Assembly: GCF_002025705.1 (NCBI RefSeq)
Contig: NZ_CP018846.1
Coordinates: forward strand, 5,881,501 to 5,945,500
Length of the DNA: 64,000 nucleotides
Source of the DNA: Pseudomonas putida
Lineage (GTDB): Bacteria > Pseudomonadota > Gammaproteobacteria > Pseudomonadales > Pseudomonadaceae
Reading direction: 5' to 3'
Of the stretch, positions 17,483-25,109 are shown one piece after another. The translations under genes were made by a program, and so were the position numbers. Within the stretch, counting starts at the first letter, position 1, and each line of letters starts with the position of its first letter. Below the pieces are notes generated by a model. That model was not told the DNA's origin. It was given only the letters and a program-made list of their open reading frames with translations, and searched no databases.

Positions 17483-19561
17483 TCACACCTGGCCATATTG
17501 CTGGCCGTGACGCAGCCAACGGTCGAGCAGCGGGCTGACATGGTCGGGCCAGCGTGCCAGTAATGCCTGGGCAGCATCACGCACGGCCGGTAGCAGATCG
17601 GCATCGCGCATCAGGTCGGCGACCTTGAACTGCAGCAGGCCAGTCTGGCGTGTGCCGAGCATTTCGCCGGGCCCGCGCAGTTCGAGGTCTTTTTCGGCAA
17701 TGATGAAGCCATCGTTGGTTTCCCGCATGATCCCCAGGCGTTCCCGGCCAATCTGCGACAGCGGCGGGTGATACAGCAACACGCAATGGCTTGCCGCGCT
17801 GCCCCGGCCAACCCGGCCGCGCAGCTGGTGCAGTTGGGCCAGACCCAAACGCTCGGGGTTCTCGATGATCATCAGGCTGGCGTTGGGCACGTCTACACCG
17901 ACCTCGATCACCGTGGTAGCGACCAGCAGTTGCAGGTTGCCTTGCTTGAACTCGGCCATGACCTCGGCCTTTTCTGCAGGCTTCATGCGGCCGTGAATCA
18001 GGCCCACGCGCAATTCGCCGAGTGCGCTACCAAGCTCCTCGAAGGTACTCTCGGCCGCCTGGCAGGTCAGCTCTTCGGATTCTTCGATCAGCGTGCACAC
18101 CCAGTAGGCCTGGCGCCCTTCGGCGCAGGCTGCGCGGACCCGCTCGACCACTTCGAAACGGCGGCTGTCGGCTACCAGCACGGTGTTCACCGGCGTGCGC
18201 CCAGGCGGCAGCTCGTCGAGCACCGAGGTGTCGAGGTCGGCGTAGGCGCTCATGGCCAGGGTGCGCGGGATCGGTGTGGCGGTCATGATCAGCTGGTGTG
18301 GGCACAGTTCGCCAGCCACGCCTTTCTTACGCAGGGCCAGTCGCTGCTGCACACCGAAGCGATGCTGTTCGTCGATGATCGCCAGGGCCAGGTGCTTGAA
18401 GCGGACTTCTTCCTGGAACAGTGCGTGCGTACCGACCACCATCGGCGCGCCGCCGGAGATCTGCTCCAGGGCGCTGGCGCGGGCCTTGCCCTTGAGCTTG
18501 CCGGCCAGCCAGGCGACTTCGATGCCCAGCGGCTCCAGCCAGCGCTTGAACGTGATGTAGTGCTGTTCGGCAAGGATCTCGGTGGGCGCCATCAGCGCCA
18601 CCTGGTAGCCCGCCTCCAGGGCCTGCAGTGCAGCGAGGGCGGCGACCACGGTCTTGCCGGCGCCGACATCGCCCTGCACCAGGCGCATCATGGGCTCGTG
18701 CTGGCTGAGGTCATAGGCGATTTCGTTGGCCACGCGCTGCTGCGCCCCGGTCGGCTGGAAGCCCAGGTTTGCCAGGTATTGCGCCTGCAGGCGCTTGGCT
18801 TTCGGCAGTACCGGCGCACGCAAGCTGCGCAGGCTCTCGCGCAGGCGTTGCTGCGACAGCTGGTGGGTCAGAAGCTCTTCGAAGGCCAGGCGGTGCTGGG
18901 CCCAGTGTTGGCCTTCGGCGAGTTCGTCGAGGTCGGCGTCGGCCGGCGGGTTGTGCAGGTAGCGGATGGCATCGTCCAGCGGTGCCAGCTGGTAGTCGCG
19001 GGCCAGCTCGTCGGGCAGCCAGTCCGGCAGGCTGCGCGGGCCGAGCATGCCCAGGCTCTGCTGGCAGAGCAGGCGCAGGCGCTGTTGGGTGAGGCCTTCG
19101 GTGGACGGGTAGATCGGCGTCAGGGTCTTCTCGACCGGCGGCGCAGGCTCGTCGCCATTGAGCGCGCGGTACTCTGGGTGGTAGATCTCCAGGCCTGAGG
19201 CACCGGGGCGGGCTTCGCCGTAGCAGCGCAGGTGGGTGCCACGCTTGAGGCCTTCCTTTTGCGCATTGCTGAAGTGGTAGAAGCGCAGGCTCAGCACGCC
19301 TGTGCCGTCACCCAGGCGTACCACCAGGCTGCGGCGCTTGCCCATGGTCACGTCGGCGCCGCTGACCACGCCTTCGATCACTGCGTCCTGGCCTGGGCGC
19401 AGTTGGCCGATCGGCACCACGCGAGTGCGGTCCTGGTAGCGCAGGGGCAGGTGGAACAGCACGTCCTGCAGGTTTTCCAGGCCGACCTTGGCGAGCTTTT
19501 CCGCCATGGCATCGCCTACGCCCTTGAGCGCTGTGACCGAGACCTTCGACAGCTCAGTCAT
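17483..19561 (-). CDS. recG: ATP-dependent DNA helicase RecG
   Basis: Helicase that regresses stalled forks and branch-migrates Holliday and D-loop structures. 692 residues: an N-terminal wedge (OB) domain at about 50-150, Walker A GDVGAGKT at 297-304, the DEQH box in IIDEQHRFGVQQR, motif III TATPIPRT, and C-terminal motifs including IEVGVDVPNASLM and QLRGRVGRG. It starts four bases after the oxyR stop region, so the two are co-transcribed. Confidence 0.98.
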   Translation of the reverse strand: MTELSKVSVTALKGVGDAMAEKLAKVGLENLQDVLFHLPLRYQDRTRVVPIGQLRPGQDAVIEGVVSGADVTMGKRRSLVVRLGDGTGVLSLRFYHFSNAQKEGLKRGTHLRCYGEARPGASGLEIYHPEYRALNGDEPAPPVEKTLTPIYPSTEGLTQQRLRLLCQQSLGMLGPRSLPDWLPDELARDYQLAPLDDAIRYLHNPPADADLDELAEGQHWAQHRLAFEELLTHQLSQQRLRESLRSLRAPVLPKAKRLQAQYLANLGFQPTGAQQRVANEIAYDLSQHEPMMRLVQGDVGAGKTVVAALAALQALEAGYQVALMAPTEILAEQHYITFKRWLEPLGIEVAWLAGKLKGKARASALEQISGGAPMVVGTHALFQEEVRFKHLALAIIDEQHRFGVQQRLALRKKGVAGELCPHQLIMTATPIPRTLAMSAYADLDTSVLDELPPGRTPVNTVLVADSRRFEVVERVRAACAEGRQAYWVCTLIEESEELTCQAAESTFEELGSALGELRVGLIHGRMKPAEKAEVMAEFKQGNLQLLVATTVIEVGVDVPNASLMIIENPERLGLAQLHQLRGRVGRGSAASHCVLLYHPPLSQIGRERLGIMRETNDGFIIAEKDLELRGPGEMLGTRQTGLLQFKVADLMRDADLLPAVRDAAQALLARWPDHVSPLLDRWLRHGQQYGQV

Positions 19562-19564
19562 GGA

Positions 19565-20491
19565 TCAGGCCGGTTGTTCCACGGGCGGCTTGGCCACCGA
19601 GCAGAGACGGATCGAGTCGGCAAGGATCTCGATCGCCTTCGGCCGTGGGAAGCTGGCGCGCCAGGCGATGGCCACGGTACGGAACGGTGCTGGCGGGGTG
19701 AGTGGACGCACTTCGATGACCCCAGGCGCATAGTGATGGCTGTGCACGGCCGAGAGTGGCAGGATCGACACCCCCAGGCCCGAGGCGACCATGTGGCGGA
19801 TGGTTTCCAGCGAGCTGGACTCGACCGTGGTGTGCTTGGCGCCATCGCCACCTTTGTTCAGCGTCGGGCAGGCTTCCAGCACCTGGTCGCGGAAGCAGTG
19901 ACCCTCGCCGAGCAGCAGCAGGCTCTTGTCGTTGAGCATGGCAGTGTCGATGGTCTTTTTCGCCGTCCACGGGTGGTCAGCCGGCATCAACGCACAGAAG
20001 GGCTCGTCGTACAGCGGCAGGGTCAGCACATCGGCTTCATTGAACGGCAGGGCGATGATCACCGCATCCAGTTCGCCGTTACGCAGCTTCTCGCGCAGCA
20101 CGTGGGTGAAGTTTTCTTCGATGTACAGCGGCATCTGCGGTGCAACCCGATGCAGCTGTGGAATGAGGTGTGGGAACAGGTATGGGCCGACAGTGTAGAT
20201 GGCGCCGACCTTGAGCGGGGCGGTCAGCTGGTTCTTGCCGGCCTGGGCCAGTTCGCGAATGCCTTGGGCCTGCTCCAGCACCTTCTGCGCCTGGGCAACG
20301 ATGCTTTCGCCGACTGGGGTCAGGCGCACCGCGCTCTTGCTGCGCTCGAAGATCAGCACGCCAAGCTCGTCCTCAAGCTTCTTCACGCCGACCGACAGGG
20401 TCGGCTGGCTGACGTGGCAGCGCTCGGCAGCATGGCCGAAGTGCTGCTCCTGGGCGAGCGTGACGATGTAGCGTAATTCTGTGAGGGTCAT
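19565..20491 (-). CDS. oxyR: Hydrogen-peroxide sensor OxyR
   Basis: LysR-family activator of peroxide defence genes, 308 residues. The N-terminal helix-turn-helix occupies about 1-60 (HFGHAAERCHVSQPTLSVGV). The redox pair Cys199 and Cys208 sits in GHCFRDQVLEACPT, matching the positions of the E. coli disulfide switch. Unlike E. coli, it lies directly upstream of recG in one unit, an arrangement I recall from pseudomonads. Confidence 0.97.
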   Translation of the reverse strand: MTLTELRYIVTLAQEQHFGHAAERCHVSQPTLSVGVKKLEDELGVLIFERSKSAVRLTPVGESIVAQAQKVLEQAQGIRELAQAGKNQLTAPLKVGAIYTVGPYLFPHLIPQLHRVAPQMPLYIEENFTHVLREKLRNGELDAVIIALPFNEADVLTLPLYDEPFCALMPADHPWTAKKTIDTAMLNDKSLLLLGEGHCFRDQVLEACPTLNKGGDGAKHTTVESSSLETIRHMVASGLGVSILPLSAVHSHHYAPGVIEVRPLTPPAPFRTVAIAWRASFPRPKAIEILADSIRLCSVAKPPVEQPA

Positions 20492-20585
20492 AACGTGCGT
20501 CCATGAAGTTGCGGCCCCAGCATAGCGGCTGCAATCGATAGACGCACGTTATCAGACTTGCCGATTTGTGACAGAAACAAAAGTA

Positions 20586-21320
20586 TCAGCGACGGTCCAG
20601 GGAGTAGACGAACGGTGCCACTACTTCGATCGTGCCATTGGTCAGCAACTCGGCTGGCGGCTTGGGTACGGTGCCTGCGCGGCGGATCATTTCCATGGTC
20701 GCCCGGTCCAGGGCCGCGCTGCCGGAGCCGCCTGCCATGGAGTAGGAAACCACCTTGCCTTCGGCGTCGACCACGAAGCGCAAGCGGTTGATGCCTTGCA
20801 GGCCACGACGGCGCGCGTCCTCCGGGTAGCGCTTGTACTTCGCCAGGTGGCGCAGCAGGTCGCTCTGCCAGGTTGGCAGTGCCTGGCTGTTGGAGGCGAT
20901 GCTTGGCGCCGGTGCCGCCGACTTCTGCGGTGGTGTGTTGCTTGGCGGCGTGTCGGCTACCTGTTCCTTGGCCGGTGGCTCATCTTTCGGCGGCTCAGGC
21001 TTCTTCTCAGGCTTCGGTGGCTGAGGCTTGGGCTTCGGCTTGGGCGGCTTGGCGATGGCGATCTTCGGTTTCGGTGCCTCGACCAGCTTCGGCAACGGCG
21101 GCTCTTCGACCGGTGCCGGTGGCTGTGGGGCGGCTTTCGGTGGCGGCGGCGGCGCGGGCTCGGGCAGCGGTGCCAACTCGACCATCATGGCTGCCGGGGG
21201 CAGCTCGATGGCCTGGGGCACCGACCAGTTGAGCGTCAGCAGCACGGCGACCACGTGCACGCCCAGCACGATCGCCAGGCTGCCACCGTAGCGCGCCACG
21301 TTTGAGCGCGGTTTCGTCAT
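20586..21320 (-). CDS. tonB: Energy-transducing protein TonB
   Basis: Periplasm-spanning protein that couples the proton motive force from ExbBD to TonB-dependent outer-membrane receptors. 244 residues: one N-terminal membrane anchor (about 12-32), then a long Pro/Lys/Glu-rich spacer (about 50-140), then the C-terminal domain (about 165-244) with YPEDARRRGLQGINRLRF. It overlaps exbD by four bases, so translation is coupled in an exbB-exbD-tonB operon. Confidence 0.95.
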   Translation of the reverse strand: MTKPRSNVARYGGSLAIVLGVHVVAVLLTLNWSVPQAIELPPAAMMVELAPLPEPAPPPPPKAAPQPPAPVEEPPLPKLVEAPKPKIAIAKPPKPKPKPQPPKPEKKPEPPKDEPPAKEQVADTPPSNTPPQKSAAPAPSIASNSQALPTWQSDLLRHLAKYKRYPEDARRRGLQGINRLRFVVDAEGKVVSYSMAGGSGSAALDRATMEMIRRAGTVPKPPAELLTNGTIEVVAPFVYSLDRR

Positions 21321-21745
21321 TTCTTGGCTGCCGTCTCGAGACCTACCAGACCGACCTTGAGGTAGCCGGCCGCGCGCATAGTGTTCATCACTTCCATCAG
21401 GTCACCGTAATCCACGCCCTTGTCAGCCTGGAAGAAGATGGTGGTTTCCTTGTCACCCTTGGTCTTGGCGTCGAGCATCGGGCCAAGCTGTGCGGGGGCA
21501 GGTACCTGATCGTCGCCGACATACAGCTTCTGGTCGGCCTTGACGCTGACGAACACCGGTTTCTCGGGCCTCGGCGCCGGTTTAGCGGTCGAGGCTGGCA
21601 GGTCGACCTTGATGTCGACCGTGGCCAAGGGGGCTGCGACCATGAAGATGATCAGCAGCACCAGCATCACGTCGATGAACGGCGTAACGTTGATTTCGTG
21701 GTTTTCGGCGAGGTCATCGCCACCTTCGTTGAGATGCAGGCCCAT
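21317..21745 (-). CDS. exbD: Biopolymer transport protein ExbD
   Basis: Inner-membrane subunit of the TonB motor, 142 residues. The single membrane helix contains the essential Asp in INVTPFIDVMLVLLIIFMV, followed by a periplasmic domain. It sits three bases after exbB and overlaps tonB by four bases. Confidence 0.96.
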   Translation of the reverse strand: MGLHLNEGGDDLAENHEINVTPFIDVMLVLLIIFMVAAPLATVDIKVDLPASTAKPAPRPEKPVFVSVKADQKLYVGDDQVPAPAQLGPMLDAKTKGDKETTIFFQADKGVDYGDLMEVMNTMRAAGYLKVGLVGLETAAKK

Positions 21746-21748
21746 GGC

Positions 21749-22708
21749 TTACCCCACTTTCACCATGTGCGGGGCGGCGCGCTCGCTGCCCTGGTGGTCC
21801 AGATCACGGCTGACCAGCAGCAGTACCTGGGCGGAGGCGTCGGACACCTGTGCCTTGTAGCCGGCGATGGAGCGGGCAAAGACGTTGTAGATGACCACGG
21901 CCGGGATCGCTGCGACCAGGCCCAGGGCAGTGGCCAGCAGGGCTTCGGCGATACCAGGGGCTACTACGGCCAGGTTGGTGGTCTGGGTCTTGGCGATGCC
22001 GATGAAGCTGTTCATGATGCCCCACACGGTACCGAACAGGCCTACGAAAGGCGCGGTGGAGCCAATGGTGGCGAGCACGCCGGTGCCGTTGCTCATGGTG
22101 CGACCGCTGGCGGCTACCAGGCGCTCCAGGCGGAAGCTGACGCGTTCCTTGATGCCTTCCTTCTCGCGGGCGTTGGCCGACAGGCGCATTTCTTCGAGGG
22201 CGTCGTGGACCAGGGTGTGGGCCAGGGTGCCTTCTTTATTGGAAACCTCGCTGGCTTCTTTCAGGCTTACCGACTTCTTCAGTGCGGCAATCTCGCCACG
22301 CAGGCGACGCTTGGCGCCCATCAGCTCGAAGCCCTTGGCGATCCAGATGGTCCAGGTGATGATCGAGGCGATGGCCAGGCCGATCATCACGATTTTGACG
22401 ACGATGTCGGCGTTCTTGTACATGCCCCACGGGGACAGGTCATGGGCCATGCCCAGCGAGGTGTCTTCAACCAGTTCCTGAACGGCCGGGTCGGCGGCGG
22501 CAGGTGCATCGACCGGAGTCACGGCCTGGCCTTCGACAGCAGCCGGTGCCGGGGTGGCCGGAGCGGCAGCTGCAACCGGGGTGGCGGCGTTGGCGTCAGG
22601 CTCATCGGCCATGGCCAGCGGGGCCAGCACCAGGCTGAACATCAGCGCGGCGATGGCGCGCCAGGCGCGCGACGGGGTTGGCGAAGCGGAAGGTTGAGTA
22701 CGTGTCAT
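21749..22708 (-). CDS. exbB: TonB-system proton channel ExbB, with exported N-terminal extension
   Basis: Pentameric proton-channel subunit of the TonB motor, about 319 residues from the ATG at 22708. It has an N-terminal signal-peptide-like segment (ALMFSLVLAPLAMA) and an Ala/Pro-rich extension to about residue 80. The MotA/TolQ/ExbB domain follows, with membrane helices near 100-120, 210-235 and 255-285 and the conserved stretch NGTGVLATIGSTAPFVGLFGT. E. coli ExbB has no such extension. The ribosome site at the chosen start is weak. First gene of exbB-exbD-tonB. Confidence 0.93.
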   Translation of the reverse strand: MTRTQPSASPTPSRAWRAIAALMFSLVLAPLAMADEPDANAATPVAAAAPATPAPAAVEGQAVTPVDAPAAADPAVQELVEDTSLGMAHDLSPWGMYKNADIVVKIVMIGLAIASIITWTIWIAKGFELMGAKRRLRGEIAALKKSVSLKEASEVSNKEGTLAHTLVHDALEEMRLSANAREKEGIKERVSFRLERLVAASGRTMSNGTGVLATIGSTAPFVGLFGTVWGIMNSFIGIAKTQTTNLAVVAPGIAEALLATALGLVAAIPAVVIYNVFARSIAGYKAQVSDASAQVLLLVSRDLDHQGSERAAPHMVKVG

Positions 22709-22899
22709 GCTGGCCGGACCTGATGAAGAAGAAAGTGTGCGTTCTCCAAGGCCTCGAGATCGGCCGAGAACAGATAGGGGTGCCATTATTGCAAGTAATT
22801 CTTGTTAACAAAAGTAATCTCGTTGCTTTTTTCGCCTTTGGTCTAGCCGCCTATCGTGTAATACGGCTAGCCTGATCCTTTGGTCTAGGGAGTTTTGTG

Positions 22900-23757
22900 A
22901 TGTCAGACCTTTCCGCAATTATCGTGGGATGTGGTGATGTAGGCGGCCGTTTGGCCCTCCAGTTGCTGGCTAAAGGCTGGCAAGTTAGCGGCCTGCGCCG
23001 CTCGGTCGGGCAGCTGCCAGACGGTGTCGCGCCTATCGCCGCCGATCTTTCCGATCCCGCCATCCCCCAGTCGTGGCCGCAGCGCTCGCCGGACTATCTG
23101 GTGTATTGCGTGGCCGCCAGCCAGCACGACGAGGCGGGTTATCAGGCAGCCTATGTCGACGGTTTGCGCCATGTGCTGGCCTGGCTGGCCGAGCGCGGCC
23201 AGCGCCCGCGGCGTTTGCTGTTTGTCTCCAGCAGCAGCGTGTTTGCGCAAAAGGACGGCGAATGGATCGACGAAACCGCCGCCACCGAGCCTGAAGGTTA
23301 TTCCGGGAAGGTGATGCTGGAGGCCGAGGGTTTGGCGCTGGCGAGTGGCATTCCCGCCAGCGTGATTCGCCTGACCGGCATCTACGGCCCGGGACGCGAG
23401 TGGTTGTTGAGCCAGGTGCGACAAGGCTACCGCGTGGCAGAAGAGCCGCCGCTTTATGGCAACCGGATTCATGCAGAAGATGCTGCGAGCCTGATGGCAT
23501 ACCTGCTGCAGGCTGACGCCGATGGCGTGGCGCTGGAGGATTGCTACATCGGCGTCGACGACGACCCGGCGCCGCTGGCCGATGTGGTGGCCTGGTTGCG
23601 CGCATATATGGGCGTCACCGAGTGGTCCGATGAGCAGCGGGTGCGGCGTACCGGCAGCAAGCGCTGCAGCAATGCCCGGGTGCGGGCGTTGGGCTGGGCG
23701 CCGCAGTATGCGAGCTATAAGGAAGGCTATGCGGCCATCCTGAAGGACAAGGGCTGA
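22900..23757 (+). CDS. NAD-dependent epimerase/dehydratase-like SDR protein
   Basis: Extended/atypical short-chain dehydrogenase, 285 residues. The Rossmann motif is GCGDVGGR near residue 10, with VSSSSVF as the active-site Ser strand near 110. Where a YxxxK is expected the sequence is EGYSGKVMLEAE, with the Lys at +3 from the Tyr, so the classical catalytic pair is not clearly intact. LTGIYGPGR and NRIHAEDAA are typical of this subgroup. I prefer ATG 22900 to the adjacent GTG 22897. Substrate unknown. Confidence 0.75.
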   Translation: MSDLSAIIVGCGDVGGRLALQLLAKGWQVSGLRRSVGQLPDGVAPIAADLSDPAIPQSWPQRSPDYLVYCVAASQHDEAGYQAAYVDGLRHVLAWLAERGQRPRRLLFVSSSSVFAQKDGEWIDETAATEPEGYSGKVMLEAEGLALASGIPASVIRLTGIYGPGREWLLSQVRQGYRVAEEPPLYGNRIHAEDAASLMAYLLQADADGVALEDCYIGVDDDPAPLADVVAWLRAYMGVTEWSDEQRVRRTGSKRCSNARVRALGWAPQYASYKEGYAAILKDKG

Positions 23758-23780
23758 AACCTACAGGCTTGGTGCGGTCT

Positions 23781-23896
23781 TTGTAGAAGCGGCCTTGTGT
23801 CGCGAAAGGGCCGCAAGGCGGCCCCAGGATTTCGCATGCCAAATGGATCGCTGGGGCTGCTGTGCAGCCCTTTCGCGACACAAGGCCGCTCCCACA
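23781..23896. repeat. REP pair between SDR gene and lipoprotein gene
   Basis: Convergent gap filled by inverted REP copies: GCGGCCTTGTGTCGCGAAAG on the left and CTTTCGCGACACAAGGCCGC on the right, with long matching arms. Confidence 0.88.
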
Positions 23897-23924
23897 AGGA
23901 TGGCGCCCGGTAGGGAGAGAGGCT

Positions 23925-24650
23925 TCAGTCCCGCTGCAGCACCCACTGCTGAGTACCGGCCGCCAATTGTGGAATTTCTTCTGCCTGTGCAGTGTTGACT
24001 GCCTGGAAGATCGCCAGCTTGTCGCCATCACGCTTGAAGATGAACGGTGCGCCGCGCTGGTTGCGCTCCAGCCACAGGCTGTCGTTGTTACCACCCATGT
24101 TGGCGCAGTCGCCGGCCAGGCACAGGGCGAAACGGTCCGGGCCAGGCAGGCCGGTAACGCTGCCGGTATCGCTGAAGTGCACGGTGGCGCCTTTACCTTG
24201 GCCTTCGATGATCTTCCAGTCGCCACCGAGGTAAGCCTGGTACAGCGCCTTCTCGAAGCTGCCGCCTAATGGCGCATTGCCGGGCTGCTTGGCGCGGACG
24301 AAGGTCTGCTCGGCACCGTTCTGGGCGGTGGCTTTCAATTCATCGCCATCCAGTTCGAGCTGTTCGGTCTGGCCACCTTCGAAGCTGGCCTGCCAATGTT
24401 TCTGGTTGGCACTCAGCTGGCCGTCGGCAGCTTCGAAGCCATTGCTGAAGCTGGCCTGTTGGTTGGTGACATCGAGTTTCCACTCGAACACCGGGCCGTG
24501 CTCGTTCAGGGCCTGGCGCAGGCTGCCGCCTTTGCTGGCGGCCTTGATGGCGGCCTGGTTGATCCAGGTGCCGTTGAAATCTTCGGGTTTGTGGCTGGCG
24601 CAGCCGCCCAGAAGCAGGGCTGCCAGCGCGAGGGGCAGTGCTTGACGCAT
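23925..24650 (-). CDS. Conserved lipoprotein of unknown function
   Basis: 241 residues with a lipoprotein signal peptide ending in LLLGGC (lipidated Cys16). The rest is a soluble, beta-rich protein with repeated W/G-containing strands (NGTWINQAA, GGDWKIIEG, TVHFSDTGSVTGLPG). The last half resembles META/heat-shock-type lipoprotein layouts, but I do not recognise a named family. It lies 55 bases after ridA on the same strand, separated by a hairpin. Confidence 0.7.
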   Translation of the reverse strand: MRQALPLALAALLLGGCASHKPEDFNGTWINQAAIKAASKGGSLRQALNEHGPVFEWKLDVTNQQASFSNGFEAADGQLSANQKHWQASFEGGQTEQLELDGDELKATAQNGAEQTFVRAKQPGNAPLGGSFEKALYQAYLGGDWKIIEGQGKGATVHFSDTGSVTGLPGPDRFALCLAGDCANMGGNNDSLWLERNQRGAPFIFKRDGDKLAIFQAVNTAQAEEIPQLAAGTQQWVLQRD

Positions 24651-24673
24651 GACGGGATAACCTTGCAGAGGAG

Positions 24674-24698
24674 GGTGACGGGCAGGGCGCCCGTCACC
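24674..24698 (-). terminator. Hairpin between ridA and the lipoprotein gene
   Basis: Stem GGTGACGGGC / GCCCGTCACC with a short loop just after the ridA stop. It has no T-tract, so it is an attenuator or RNA-stability element rather than a clear terminator. Confidence 0.35.
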
Positions 24699-24705
24699 AG
24701 GGGCA

Positions 24706-25086
24706 TCATTCGATGACCAGGATGGCGTCCATTTCGACCTGGGCGCCTTTCGGCAGCGCAGCCACGCCGATGGCGGCGCGGGCTGGGTATGGCTGTTCGA
24801 AGTAGCGGCCCATCACTTCGTTGACCTTGGCGAAGTGGCTCAGGTCGGTGAGGAAGATGTTCAGCTTGACGATGTCCTTGAACGAACCGCCAGCCGCTTC
24901 AGCCACGGCCTTGAGGTTCTCGAACACCTGTACGGTCTGGGCTTCGAAGCCTTCGACCAGCTCCATGGTCTTTGGGTCCAGTGGGATCTGGCCCGACATG
25001 TAGACGGTGTTGCCGGCCTTGATCGCCTGGGAGTAGGTGCCGATAGCGGCAGGGGCCTTGTCGCTGTTGATTACGGTCTTGCTCAT
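24706..25086 (-). CDS. ridA: Enamine/imine deaminase RidA
   Basis: Hydrolyses reactive 2-aminoacrylate-type enamines from PLP enzymes, 126 residues, the usual size. Family signatures are GTYSQAI near the N-terminus, VYMSGQIPLDP, and the active-site Arg in YPARAAIGVAALPKGAQVEMDAI. It follows spoT by 23 bases on the same strand, giving a rpoZ-spoT-ridA unit. Confidence 0.95.
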   Translation of the reverse strand: MSKTVINSDKAPAAIGTYSQAIKAGNTVYMSGQIPLDPKTMELVEGFEAQTVQVFENLKAVAEAAGGSFKDIVKLNIFLTDLSHFAKVNEVMGRYFEQPYPARAAIGVAALPKGAQVEMDAILVIE

Positions 25087-25109
25087 GATGACTCCTTGCG
25101 GTTGGCGGA

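Noticed and set aside
22709..22899. Possible Fur box upstream of exbB
   Set aside because: AT-rich hexamers such as ATTATT and AATTAC occur, but they do not form a convincing 19-bp Fur palindrome. Iron control is likely from known biology but not shown here.
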